In this document: positions 1-7,506 of the stretch, piece by piece
How positions within the stretch are numbered: position 1 is the stretch's first letter
Layout of the letters: every line of letters starts with the position of its first letter
DNA from: JBIOUF01 sp044866695
Lineage (GTDB): Bacteria; Actinomycetota; Actinomycetes; Propionibacteriales; Nocardioidaceae
NCBI GenBank assembly: GCA_044866695.1
Contig: JBIOUF010000039.1
Span: 1-16,710 of the forward strand
Direction of reading: 5' to 3'
DNA: 16,710 bases
The notes under the pieces: model-generated
What the model saw: only the letters and a program-made list of their open reading frames with translations
Told to the model about the DNA's origin: nothing
Database searches by the model: none
Program-made: the position numbers and the translations under genes

Positions 1-189
1 CGCCCGCCCGATCTGTCTAGGGCTGCCGTTGCCCTCGACTCGCACGGCGGTGGGAAGCCCGTCGGCGTACATCGCCGACTGCCACTCCACCCCGGACAGC
101 GGCGTGCCCTCCGGCTTGGCCTCCTCGACCCCCACCGTCAACTTGTCGACGTACAACAGATAGTCGGCGCGACCATGACCCGGCTTCAT
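1..189 (-). pseudogene. Type I restriction HsdR N-terminal nuclease domain, remnant running off the window edge
   Basis: Read from 189 down to 1 this gives 63 residues with the HsdR signature blocks GHGRADYLLYVD, EEAKPEGTPLSGVEWQ and YADGLP. In this family the Asp of ADY (residue 9) and the Glu-x-Lys of EAK (23-25) are the PD-(D/E)xK nuclease residues of the type I restriction subunit, which cleaves DNA after ATP-driven translocation. Two things argue for a broken gene. The usual roughly 60-80 residues before GHGRADY are absent, because the frame is closed by TGA at 271-273. Also, the text after YADGLPTAVRVE no longer resembles the family. A short annotated start at 189 in an otherwise intact gene remains possible because the rest lies outside the window. 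No HsdM or HsdS is visible. Family identity is good; gene status is uncertain. Confidence 0.55.
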
Positions 190-456
190 GACCACCTCCA
201 ACACTATCGGGCACGGCTGGGCTGTCGTGCCCGTTGGCCTCTGCGCTCTGGGTTCGCGCCCGCCCAGCGATCAGCCCCGACCTCCGCAGATGGGAGGCAC
301 ACGAGCAGGGGGTGGACCTGGGTGGGCGGGACCTCACGTGTCTGGCCCGGGCAACGGTGCGTGAGGGCTCGCTCCTCGCTCGTCGCGCCGGAGTCCGTCC
401 AAGCCCTGCTCGCCGCTTGGCGTGATTCGCGGAGCAGCAGCCTCTAGGATCCGGCT

Positions 457-924
457 ATGAGTAAGCCCGTCTCGGTGACTCGAGAGGTCGGGGCGCCGTG
501 CGAAGAGCTGTACGCCATGGTCAGTGACCTCCGGCGCATGGGTGAGTGGTCGCCCGAGAACGAGGGCGGTGACTGGCTCGAGGGCGCCGTGACGGCGCAG
601 CCAGGTGCGCGGTTCCGGGGCCGGAACCGCAACGGGAAGAAGTCCTGGAAGACGTCGGTGACGGTAGTCGAGGCAGACCCCGGCCGGCGGCTCGCGTTCC
701 GGGTGACCCTGGGGCCGGTGAAGGTCTCGGACTGGAGCTACACCTTCGAACCTGCGCCGACCGGATGCCGTGTGACCGAGTCCTGGCACGACCTGCGACC
801 GAGGTGGTTCGTACCGATCGCCAGCTTCGCCACCGGGGTCAGCGACAGGGAGGTCCACAACCGACAGACCATGGAGCGGACCCTGCAACGGCTGGGCGCC
901 GTGGCCGAGGCCGCCGGTCGATAG
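457..924 (+). CDS. SRPBCC (START-like) family protein
   Basis: A 155-residue protein with the pattern of the SRPBCC/polyketide-cyclase fold. It opens with a beta strand (SVTREVGAPCEELYAMVSDL), followed by a helix and the typical 'MGEWSPE' turn. Then come strands around GARFRGRNRNGKKSWKTSVTVVEADPGRRLAF, and a long C-terminal helix from about residue 125. The family binds small hydrophobic ligands in a helix-grip cavity, but the ligand cannot be read from sequence and many members are stress or lipid-related proteins of unknown role. Length is normal for a single-domain member. The start at 457 matches the beginning of the fold. No clear Shine-Dalgarno is seen just upstream (CTAGGATCCGGCT is a weak candidate). 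It stands alone, 80 bp before the next gene, with no obvious link to the amine genes. Confidence 0.8.
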   Translation: MSKPVSVTREVGAPCEELYAMVSDLRRMGEWSPENEGGDWLEGAVTAQPGARFRGRNRNGKKSWKTSVTVVEADPGRRLAFRVTLGPVKVSDWSYTFEPAPTGCRVTESWHDLRPRWFVPIASFATGVSDREVHNRQTMERTLQRLGAVAEAAGR

Positions 925-1004
925 GTCCTCGACGCCGGCCTGGGCCGCGCCGGTCTCACCGCGGTGACGGTCGGGCCTCGCCCCGACGGCCGTACTGTTG
1001 CCGC

Positions 1005-1343
1005 ATGCCTGACGCGCCTGACCACCCGATCGCCTACACCGCGCTCCGGCCGGGCACGCCGGTGCGGACGAGCGGCGGGCACCAGTTCGCCACGGTCCAG
1101 GCCGTTCTGGTCGACGAGAAGGTCTCCGTGTTCGACGGCATCGTCGTCCAGACGACGGAAGGTGCACGGTTCGTCGACGCCGATCAGATCGGCACGATCT
1201 ACACCACATGCGTCCGCACGACACTGTCCGCGGAGCAGGCGGCGAACCTCCCGCTGCCCGATGGGTCGACCCTGATCGACATCAAGCCGGCAAGGTCGAT
1301 GGCCGAGCGGCTGGGCCGCATGTTCGGTCGGGGGAAGCGGTAG
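1005..1343 (+). CDS. Small PRC-barrel-like hypothetical protein
   Basis: A 112-residue protein. I do not recognise a characterised family member. The middle part (about residues 15-65, with LRPGTPVRTSGG, ATVQAVLVDEKVSVFDGIVVQT and GARFVDADQIGTIY) has the spacing of a PRC-barrel or DUF2171-like beta barrel, in which a short strand set is followed by 'DADQIGTI'-type residues. The C-terminal end is basic (MAERLGRMFGRGKR). The ATG at 1005 is chosen because the upstream in-frame extension overlaps the preceding SRPBCC gene and is arginine/proline-rich, as expected of noncoding high-GC frames. No strong ribosome-binding site is visible. PRC-barrel proteins occur in RNA processing and photosynthetic-complex assembly, but nothing here points to a specific role. 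Confidence 0.6.
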   Translation: MPDAPDHPIAYTALRPGTPVRTSGGHQFATVQAVLVDEKVSVFDGIVVQTTEGARFVDADQIGTIYTTCVRTTLSAEQAANLPLPDGSTLIDIKPARSMAERLGRMFGRGKR

Positions 1344-1560
1344 TACGCGCCCGCACGCCTCGGGATCGGTCGAGGTCGGCGTGGAGCAGGTCGGCGACTG
1401 GCTCGACCCGGCGTGCGGTCGTACGCCGGATCAGGACGACGGACGGACCGGGTGCACCGGTGCCGGCGAGAAGGGGAGTGCGACGACTCCGGCTGACAGG
1501 TTGTTGTCCAGCAGGAGCCCTGGAGTGCTTGCGCAGGGTCTCGGCCGGCGGTACGACGCT

Positions 1561-2355
1561 ATGGTTCCACGCGTGACATCCGAGACTCGACCTCGCGAGG
1601 CTGCCGTCCAGTCGGTGGATCGTGCGGTGTCGATCCTCGAGCTGCTCGCCGATGTTGGAACGGCCGGTGTCACCGAGATCGCCGAGGAGCTGGCGCTGCA
1701 CAAGTCCACGGCGTTCCGGCTCTTGATGACGCTCGAGGCGCGTGGCTTGGTCGAGCAGGCTGTCGAGCGCGGCAAGTATCGCGTCGGCTACACCGCGGTT
1801 CAGCTGGCCGCGGGCGCAGCGAAGGTTCGTGACATCGCCGTGGTCGGGCGCCCGGTCTGCACGGAGCTTGCCTCCTCAGTGGGAGAGACGGTGAACATCG
1901 CGGTCCACGACGGCCTGGAGGTCCTCACCGTGGATCAGGCCATCGGCCACGCCACAGTGACCGCGGTTGATGCGGTCGGCAAGCGGTAGGCACTGCACGC
2001 GACGGCAGCGGGCAAGATCTTCCTCGCGGAGATGTCCCCGGAAGAGGTCGAGGCAGTCATAGACCGCGGCCTGCCCGCGCTGACGGAGGCCACCGTGACT
2101 GACGGCGCCGCACTGCGCGAACAGCTTCACCTGGTCCGCAGTCGTGGCTACGCGACCACGTACGAGGAGTTCGATGTCGGGCTGGTGGCAGTCGCCGTGC
2201 CGATCCGGGGCCTTGGTGGCGGGGTCGTCGCCGCGTTGACGATCTCTGGGCCCGCGTTCCGCATCCACGAGCGGTCTCTGCCCAGTCTTCTGGCGGAGCT
2301 CGAACCGGCAGCTGCGAAGATCTCCTGGCGAGCCGGCCACCTGAGGCGCGGGTAG
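1561..2355 (+). pseudogene. IclR-family transcriptional regulator interrupted by an in-frame amber codon
   Basis: Two consecutive open stretches in one frame (1561-1986 and 1990-2355) join into a full-length IclR regulator of about 260 residues. The first part holds the N-terminal winged helix-turn-helix (SVDRAVSILELLAD, VTEIAEELALHKSTAFRLL) and the start of the ligand-binding domain. The second holds the rest, including the family block LHATAAGK and the late block YATTYEEFDVGLVAVAVPI. They are separated by one TAG at 1987-1989, exactly in the 'VGKR-x-x-LHATAAGK' position, with no frame change. A point nonsense mutation or a base-call error (for example CAG to TAG) explains it. The start may be ATG 1561 or GTG 1573. 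IclR proteins usually regulate nearby catabolic genes. This one lies directly upstream of the kinase/phospho-lyase promoter, which it may once have controlled. Confidence 0.85.
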
Positions 2356-2383
2356 GTGGCCGGGCGACGCCGTCCGGTGCCGC

Positions 2384-2412
2384 TTGACCGCGAGGCCCCC
2401 GTTGGTTACCGT
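2384..2412 (+). promoter_or_regulatory. Putative promoter of the kinase/phospho-lyase genes
   Basis: TTGACC at 2384-2389 (5 of 6 against the -35 consensus) and TACCGT at 2407-2412 (weak -10) are 17 bp apart. The same two hexamers with the same 17-bp spacing occur on the minus strand at 7697-7669 ahead of the dapA-like gene. In both cases they are followed within 5-7 nt by the 23-bp GntR site. The repetition of the arrangement is the main support. Confidence 0.5.
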
Positions 2413-2419
2413 CTGAAAC

Positions 2420-2442
2420 TGCAAACAGTATGACGATCTCAC
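2420..2442 (+). promoter_or_regulatory. GntR (FadR-type) operator, site A
   Basis: TGCAAA - CAGTATGACGA - TCTCAC. It has the same 6-11-6 layout as three other sites in the window. The centre fits the FadR-subfamily pattern GT-N3-AC (GT-ATG-AC) and shares the 12-mer GTATGACGATCT with site C. It lies just downstream of the -10-like hexamer, so binding would block transcription. The arms are less perfect than in site C. Confidence 0.6.
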
Positions 2443-2610
2443 AACCTCCGCGTGCGCGGCGCCCACGGAGCTGCCGTGAGGCACACCGCCACCCCCGGGC
2501 GCCGCGATCTGCGAGCGGTGGGACTACCCAGGGGCCTTCGAGGCCGCCTCGCCGCGGTCCTCGTGGCCGCTCCACAGCCAGAGCTCACGGTCCTGACCGC
2601 AGGAGACACC

Positions 2611-3681
2611 ATGACCCAGCTGGACCCCACTGTCCGGTCCGTCCTTACTGAGGGTGGCCTGTCAGCGACACACATCGCCATGGGGGAGGAGGAGGCCGCG
2701 CGCCTTCTCACGCAAGAGTTCGGGATTCACGGTCAGCCGACCAGGATGGCCACGGAGAAGGACGACACCTTCGCGGTCCGCTGCGTCGACGGAACCCAGT
2801 ACGTCATGAAGGTGGCCAACCCCTGCGACCCGCCGTCCGAGCTCGACTTCCAGCTCCAGCTCATCCAGCACGTCGGTCGGCGGGACCCGTCGGTCCCCGT
2901 GCCTCGCGTGGTGCGCAACTGCCGCAGCGAGCTGTTCTCGCGCGTGACGGATGCGGCGGGGCAGTCCCGGTGCGCGTCGCTGCTCACCTTTCTTCCTGGC
3001 ACCCCTCTGGACAGCACGGCGTCAACGCCACGCGAGCGGGAGCGGGTCGGTGAGGTGCTCGCCCGTCTGCGGCTGGCGACCGCGGACTTCTCGCACCCGG
3101 CGGATGGTCGACTCCTTGCCTGGGACATGCGACATCTCCCCGACCTTCGCCCCCTGCTGGCGGAAGTGGACGATCCGTCGCTGCGGGAGCGGCTGGCCGC
3201 CGGGATGGATCGGGTTGAGGCCATGCACGACCGCGTGCTCGCGTTGCGGACCCAGGTGCTCCACAACGACTTCAGCCGGTCGAACATCATCGTCGACCAC
3301 GATGACGACCGGTTCGTCACGGGCATCATCGACTTCGGTGACTCGGTGCGAACGGCCGTCGCCGTCGACGTCTCGACCGCCCTGCTCAACCAGCTCCCGC
3401 GTGCCGTGTCAGACCTGTCGGTGGACCTGTTCGCTGACGGGCGCGACGTGCTCAGGGGCTACCTGTCGGTGACCGACCTGACAGAGGAGGAGCTGGGCCT
3501 CGTCCCGCACCTGGTCATGGCCCGCGTGGTGGCGCGGGCGCTGATCACGTTGTGGCGGTCCGGGTTGTTCCCTGACAACGCCGGCTACATCCTGAGGAAC
3601 ACCGAGCAGGGGTGGGGCCAGCTGGAGTGGTTCATGACGCGCTCAGTGGGCGAGGTCTCCACCTCGTTCCTCGCCGGCTAG
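2611..3681 (+). CDS. APH-fold small-molecule kinase (hydroxylysine/amino-alcohol kinase-like)
   Basis: A 356-residue protein of the aminoglycoside phosphotransferase/choline kinase superfamily. Seen: an N-lobe lysine in YVMKVAN (K67), the catalytic-loop Brenner motif HNDFSRSN (H218, D220, N225), and the metal-binding IIDFGD (D241). The next gene is an AGXT2L-type phospho-lyase. In known systems such kinases phosphorylate an amino alcohol (5-hydroxylysine, ethanolamine or 1-amino-2-propanol type) to make the phospho-lyase substrate, which favours a catabolic kinase over antibiotic resistance. The start at ATG 2611 is supported by AGGAG six bases upstream. An in-frame GTG at 2452 would add 53 basic, noncoding-looking residues and is rejected. 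The promoter and GntR site A lie about 170-230 bp upstream, giving a long leader. The gap to the next gene is 36 bp, so the two are probably co-transcribed. The exact substrate is unknown. Confidence 0.8.
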   Translation: MTQLDPTVRSVLTEGGLSATHIAMGEEEAARLLTQEFGIHGQPTRMATEKDDTFAVRCVDGTQYVMKVANPCDPPSELDFQLQLIQHVGRRDPSVPVPRVVRNCRSELFSRVTDAAGQSRCASLLTFLPGTPLDSTASTPRERERVGEVLARLRLATADFSHPADGRLLAWDMRHLPDLRPLLAEVDDPSLRERLAAGMDRVEAMHDRVLALRTQVLHNDFSRSNIIVDHDDDRFVTGIIDFGDSVRTAVAVDVSTALLNQLPRAVSDLSVDLFADGRDVLRGYLSVTDLTEEELGLVPHLVMARVVARALITLWRSGLFPDNAGYILRNTEQGWGQLEWFMTRSVGEVSTSFLAG

Positions 3682-3717
3682 TGGACGTCGGCACGACAAG
3701 AAGTCTGAGGGGACACC

Positions 3718-5088
3718 ATGACGCGTGACCAGACGGACCGGACCAGGGGGAAGATGAACAACGCCTTCGACCCGTCGGCGGCCGGATCGCTGGATCCGCG
3801 CTCCCGTGAGCTGGTCGAGCGGCGAGCAAGGCTGCTCGGGCCGTCGTACCGGCTCTTCTACGGCACGCCCGTCCAGCTCGTGCGTGCCAAGGGCGTGTTG
3901 GCCTGGGATGCCGAGGGCAACGAGTACCTGGACGCCTACAACAACGTGGTGTCGGTCGGTCACGGACATCCGCGGGTGGTGGATGCCGTCCACCGGCAGA
4001 TGCAGACCCTGTGCACGCATACTCGGTACCTGCACGACGGCATCTTGGACTATGCCGAGGAGCTGCTGCCGACCTTCGAAGGCCGCATGGGTGCCGAAGG
4101 TCACCTGATGCTGACGTGCACGGGTTCGGAAGCCAACGAGCTTGCCCTGCGGATCGCCAAGCATCACACCGGCAGGTCCGGAGTCATCGTCACCTCCGAG
4201 GCCTACCACGGGAACACCGAGCTCGCCGCCGGGATCTCTCCCTCTATGGGCGTCTACTCACCGCTTGGTGTCTGGACCCGGCGGGTTCCCGCGCCGGACT
4301 CCTACAGGTTGCCCCAGGTCGGGCTGGTACAGTGGTTCGCCGACCAGGTGGCGGGCCAGATCGAGGACCTCGAACGGCGCGGTGAGGGACTCGCCGTGTT
4401 CGTCGTCGACTCGCTGTTCTCCTCCGACGGCGTCTACGCCGACCCGCGGGACCTTCTTGGCCCGGTCGCCGATGTGGTACGTCGAGCCGGCGGCCTGTTC
4501 GTCGCGGACGAGGTTCAATGCGGGTTCGCACGCAGCGGCGAGCGGATGTGGGGCTACCAGCGGCACGGTGTCGAGCCAGACATCGTCACCTTGGGGAAGC
4601 CGATGGGGAACGGGTACCCGGTGGCGGGCGTCGCCGTCCGGGACGAGGCCGCCAGCCGGTTCGGCCACGACATGCGGTACTTCAACACCTTCGGCGGAAA
4701 CACCGTGGCGGTGGCCGCGGCGAGAGCGACGTTGGACGTGATCAGGGACGAGGGCCTGCAGGAGAACAGCCAGAGCGTCGGTGGCGTGCTTCGCGACGAG
4801 CTGCGGAAGCTCGCTGCCCGTCACGAGTCGATAGGTGACGTGCGAGGCGCGGGCATGTACGTCGGTGTGGAGATGGTGCGCGACCGGGCGCTCCGGACAC
4901 CTGACCGGGACGCCGCCGCCGCCGCCGTCAACGGGCTACGCGAGAGGCGCGTCCTGATCTCGGCGACCGGACCGCACGGCAACGTGCTGAAGATCCGTCC
5001 GCCTCTGTGCTTCGGGCAGTCCCACGCTCTACGGCTCGTCGAAGAGCTGGACAGGGTGCTCACCTCGGTGGGCCGGAACGGCTCATGA
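3718..5088 (+). CDS. Class III PLP-dependent enzyme, AGXT2L/ethanolamine-phosphate phospho-lyase-like
   Basis: A 456-residue fold-type I PLP enzyme of the class III aminotransferase family. Visible landmarks are LDAYNNVVSVGHGHP (about 72-85), GSEAN (136-140, phosphate binding), EAYHGNT (161-167), FVADEVQCGFAR (D264 contacts the PLP nitrogen) and TLGKPMGNGYP (K294, Schiff-base lysine). The NNVVSVGHGHP, HTRYLHD and VADEVQ.GF.R..E.MW blocks resemble AGXT2L1/AGXT2L2, which do not transaminate but eliminate phosphate and ammonia from O-phosphoethanolamine or 5-phosphohydroxylysine to give an aldehyde. The adjacent kinase supports that reading. A plain omega-transaminase is the alternative. The start at 3718 has GAGGGG six bases upstream. 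ATG 3754 with AGGGGG close by is a second possible start. The gene converges with gntR at 5095 with only 6 bp between the stops. Confidence 0.82.
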   Translation: MTRDQTDRTRGKMNNAFDPSAAGSLDPRSRELVERRARLLGPSYRLFYGTPVQLVRAKGVLAWDAEGNEYLDAYNNVVSVGHGHPRVVDAVHRQMQTLCTHTRYLHDGILDYAEELLPTFEGRMGAEGHLMLTCTGSEANELALRIAKHHTGRSGVIVTSEAYHGNTELAAGISPSMGVYSPLGVWTRRVPAPDSYRLPQVGLVQWFADQVAGQIEDLERRGEGLAVFVVDSLFSSDGVYADPRDLLGPVADVVRRAGGLFVADEVQCGFARSGERMWGYQRHGVEPDIVTLGKPMGNGYPVAGVAVRDEAASRFGHDMRYFNTFGGNTVAVAAARATLDVIRDEGLQENSQSVGGVLRDELRKLAARHESIGDVRGAGMYVGVEMVRDRALRTPDRDAAAAAVNGLRERRVLISATGPHGNVLKIRPPLCFGQSHALRLVEELDRVLTSVGRNGS

Positions 5089-5094
5089 GGACCC

Positions 5095-5793
5095 TCAGGT
5101 CGGCGGGCCCTCGCGCTCCAGCAGCCTGACGACCTCGTCGGCGCTGCGGCCGATGTGGTCGCGGACCTCCTCCAGGATCGCATCCTCGTCCCCGCCCTCG
5201 ATCACGGCGACCAGGCGCCTGTGGTACTCGGCATCGCGTTCTGGGTCGTCGCGGGCGGCCCGGTCGAGCGTCATCGCCATCCGGAAGTGTGACTCCACCA
5301 GCGGCCATACCCGCATGAGCAGCTGGTTCTCCGACCCCTCCCACACGGCGCGGTGCAGCTCGAGATGGGTCAGGTCGCTCGCGACCGGGTCGCCGTCCCG
5401 GAGCGCTTGCAGGTGCGCCTGAAGGGCGTCCCGCAGGCCGGCAGCTCCTTGGCTCTCGGCGCGCTTGGCGGCCTGCCCTGCCGCCAGGGACTCCAGGGAG
5501 ACGCGGATCTCTGCGACCTCGAGGAGGTCGCGGGGGCTGGGCTTGGCGACGCTGATGCCCTTGTGGGGCACCAGCACCAACGAGCCCTCGTGCACCATCT
5601 GGGAGACCGCCTCGCGCACAGTCGGTCTGCTCACGCCGAGCGTCGCAGCCAAGACCGACTCCTTGACCCGCTGACCTGGTGCGAGCTCCCCCAGGACCAG
5701 GGCACGACGCAGCGCGTCCAGGACCACCTCCCGCCGGGTCGCGGTGCTCACCGGAGCCAAGGCTGGTGCGTCGTCGTCTTCCCCGACGGCCAT
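5095..5793 (-). CDS. GntR/FadR-family (FCD) transcriptional regulator, tandem copy 1
   Basis: A 232-residue repressor-type protein. The N-terminal winged HTH spans about residues 20-85 (REVVLDALRRALVLGELAPG, LAATLGVSRPTVREAVSQMV). A C-terminal all-helical FCD ligand domain keeps the usual metal-binding histidines in LELHRAVW, EYHRRLVAVIEG and VRDHI. It is about two-thirds identical by eye to the protein encoded just upstream at 5818-6507, so the pair is a tandem duplication. Only 24 bp separates them, and copy 2 probably leads a two-gene operon. Family members release DNA on binding a carboxylic acid metabolite. The four TGCAGA-N11-TCTGCA sites nearby are the likely targets, since they fit the FadR-type operator pattern. 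The start at 5793 follows AAAGGAAGGGAAGC. Confidence 0.88.
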   Translation of the reverse strand: MAVGEDDDAPALAPVSTATRREVVLDALRRALVLGELAPGQRVKESVLAATLGVSRPTVREAVSQMVHEGSLVLVPHKGISVAKPSPRDLLEVAEIRVSLESLAAGQAAKRAESQGAAGLRDALQAHLQALRDGDPVASDLTHLELHRAVWEGSENQLLMRVWPLVESHFRMAMTLDRAARDDPERDAEYHRRLVAVIEGGDEDAILEEVRDHIGRSADEVVRLLEREGPPT

Positions 5794-5817
5794 GCTTCCC
5801 TTCCTTTGAGGCCGGCC

Positions 5818-6507
5818 TCAGGTCCCGCGACTCCCAGCAAGCAGCCGGACGACCTCCTCGGCGCTGCCGGCGATGTGCACTCGGACCTCGTTGGCGATCT
5901 GTGTCTCGTTGCCGGACTCGATCACCGCCACCAGTCGCCTGTGCATCTCGGCGTCCCGCGCGGGGTCATGGAGTGTGGCCTGGTCCAGGCCCATCGCCAT
6001 CCGGATCTGGGACTCCACCAGCGGCCAGATCCGCATGAGCATATGGTTCTCCGACCCCTCCCAGAGAGTGCGATGGAACTCCAGGTGGGTCAGGTCGCTC
6101 GCCACCGGGTCGCCGGCCTCGATTGCGTCGAGATGAGTCTGCAGCGCCACGCGGAGCCGCGCCATCCGGGGGCTCTGCGGCTGCCCTGCCAGGTGCAGCG
6201 CGGCGAGCGTCTCCAGGGAGACGCGTACAGCGGCCACGTCGAGGAGATCTTGCGCGCTGGGGTTGGCCACCGAGATCCCCTTGTACGGCACCTGGACGAG
6301 CGAGCCCTCGTGCACCAGCTGTGAGACCGCCTGACGAACCGTAGGTCGGCTCACGCCCAACGCCGCCGCAAGGGGCTCCTCCTTGACTCGCTGACCGGGG
6401 ACGAGCTCCCCGGACAGCAGGGCCCGGCGGATCGCGTCCAGCACGACCTCCCGCCTCGTCGGCGCACTGACCGGCGCGAGCGCAACGGCCTCGCCCTGGA
6501 TCGCCAC
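5818..6507 (-). CDS. GntR/FadR-family (FCD) transcriptional regulator, tandem copy 2
   Basis: A 229-residue paralogue of the protein at 5095-5793 with the same order: winged HTH (REVVLDAIRRALLSGELVPG, LAAALGVSRPTVRQAVSQLV), then an FCD domain with the histidine positions LEFHRTLW, EMHRRLVAVIES and VRVHI. The recognition helix (GVSRPTVR) is identical in both, so they probably bind the same operators. The FCD domains differ more (about residues 100-125 and the C-terminus), which would allow different effectors or heterodimers. The start at 6507 has GGAAGGAG upstream. Operator site B lies 32-54 bp before the start and covers a TACAAT -10-like hexamer, suggesting autoregulation. The gene lies downstream of the dapA-like gene on the same strand with a 102-bp gap. 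Confidence 0.88.
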   Translation of the reverse strand: MAIQGEAVALAPVSAPTRREVVLDAIRRALLSGELVPGQRVKEEPLAAALGVSRPTVRQAVSQLVHEGSLVQVPYKGISVANPSAQDLLDVAAVRVSLETLAALHLAGQPQSPRMARLRVALQTHLDAIEAGDPVASDLTHLEFHRTLWEGSENHMLMRIWPLVESQIRMAMGLDQATLHDPARDAEMHRRLVAVIESGNETQIANEVRVHIAGSAEEVVRLLAGSRGT

Positions 6508-6538
6508 GTGATGGCTCCTTCCTGCTGTCTCCGGGATC

Positions 6539-6561
6539 AGCAGATTGTATGCCGATCCATG
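6539..6561. promoter_or_regulatory. GntR (FadR-type) operator, site B
   Basis: On the plus strand this reads AGCAGA - TTGTATGCCGA - TCCATG. The centre keeps TNGTNNNnCNA and 9 of 11 positions of site C, but the right arm is degenerate. The minus-strand sequence contains TACAAT (6549-6544), a good -10 hexamer for the gntR gene starting at 6507. The site would therefore overlap that promoter. It is the weakest of the four sites. Confidence 0.45.
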
Positions 6562-6609
6562 GAGCCCTGCCGGAGGGACGGCAGTCTCGCCTATGCGACC
6601 ACGAGGGCC

Positions 6610-7506
6610 TCAGAGCGCGCTGGCAGCTGCCAGGAGCTCGGAGAGCCGGCCCCGGGCGTCGTCGTCGATCGCGTCGAACGGCGCTCGGACCGGACCGGCG
6701 GGGTGGCCGATGAGCTCCAGGCCCGCCTTCACCGCAGCGGCGTAGTGGTAGGACTCCAAGAAGTCGCAGATCGGCCAGATCTTCGACCACAGCTCGCGAC
6801 CCTCCTGCAGGTCACAGCGCACCGCGAGAGCGTCCCACAGTCGTAGCGACAGCTCCGGGATCACGTTGGTGGCTCCCCACACGGTGCCGGTGGCACCGCT
6901 TGCGAGCCCGAAGAACGTCAGGGTGTCCCAGCCGTTGAAGGCCGTGATCTTGTCCGAGTGCCGGAACAGGAGCTCGCTGAGGGCGACCGCGTCGCCGGAG
7001 GTGTCCTTGAGATACCGCACCCCGTCCACGTCCCCGAGGCTCGCGATCTCGTCGGTGGTGAGTCGCACACCGCTGGCCGCCGGGATGTTGTAGTACACGA
7101 TCGGGAGCCCGGACGCCTTGTGGATCGCGGACAGGTGGGTCTTGACCTGCTCCAGCGTGGGCGCGTCGTAGAACGGCGGCACGACCATCAAGGCGTCGGC
7201 ACCGACCGCCGCCGCGTGCCCGCTCAGCTCGACGGCCTCCGCGGTGGTCAGTGCACCGGCTCCGGCGACGACCGGGACCCGCCCGTCCGCGGCTTTCACG
7301 CATGCCTCGGTGAGCTGCTTGCGCTCCGTCAGGGTCAGCGCGGTGAACTCCCCGGTGCTCCCGCCGGGAACAAGTCCGTGCACGCCGGCGGCGATCTGCC
7401 GGTCGACCTGAGCGTGAAGGTTGTCGAAGTCGATACCGGACCCGTCTGCTGTGAACGGGGTGACCAGGGCGACGAGGACGCCGCTCAAGGTGGGGGCCGG
7501 GCTCAT
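6610..7506 (-). CDS. DapA-family (class I aldolase/lyase) protein, copy 1
   Basis: A 298-residue TIM-barrel of the dihydrodipicolinate synthase/N-acetylneuraminate lyase family, full length. Seen: the carboxylate-binding loop GGSTGEF (48-54), the catalytic tyrosine in VYYNIP (Y139), and the Schiff-base lysine in RYLKDTSGD (K167). True DapA has an arginine in 'YNVPxRTG' for the semialdehyde carboxylate. Here the motif is NIPAASG, with alanine at that place, so lysine biosynthesis is unlikely and a catabolic aldol or deamination reaction through a pyruvate-type enamine is favoured. The start at 7506 has GAGGAG seven bases upstream. An in-frame extension to 7689 would cross the promoter and operator and is rejected. 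The promoter and GntR site C lie about 135-190 bp upstream. The tandem gntR genes follow downstream. The substrate is unknown. Confidence 0.85.
   Translation of the reverse strand: MSPAPTLSGVLVALVTPFTADGSGIDFDNLHAQVDRQIAAGVHGLVPGGSTGEFTALTLTERKQLTEACVKAADGRVPVVAGAGALTTAEAVELSGHAAAVGADALMVVPPFYDAPTLEQVKTHLSAIHKASGLPIVYYNIPAASGVRLTTDEIASLGDVDGVRYLKDTSGDAVALSELLFRHSDKITAFNGWDTLTFFGLASGATGTVWGATNVIPELSLRLWDALAVRCDLQEGRELWSKIWPICDFLESYHYAAAVKAGLELIGHPAGPVRAPFDAIDDDARGRLSELLAAASAL

Noticed and set aside
190..456. A coding gene, tRNA or repeat in the gap between the HsdR fragment and the SRPBCC gene
   Set aside because: The frames open here give Arg/Pro/Ser-rich products without motifs, and no tRNA-like or repeated sequence was seen.
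2452..2610. An N-terminal extension of the kinase from GTG 2452
   Set aside because: The added residues are basic and low-complexity, no ribosome-binding site precedes it, and ATG 2611 has a good AGGAG at normal spacing.
2611..3681. Aminoglycoside resistance gene
   Set aside because: Only the general kinase motifs are shared. Co-location with the phospho-lyase and the shared operator point to catabolism.
3718..5088. Ordinary 4-aminobutyrate or beta-alanine transaminase as the call
   Set aside because: The adjoining APH-fold kinase and the NNVVSVGHGHP and HTRYLHD blocks favour the AGXT2L phospho-lyase group, though a transaminase remains the main alternative.
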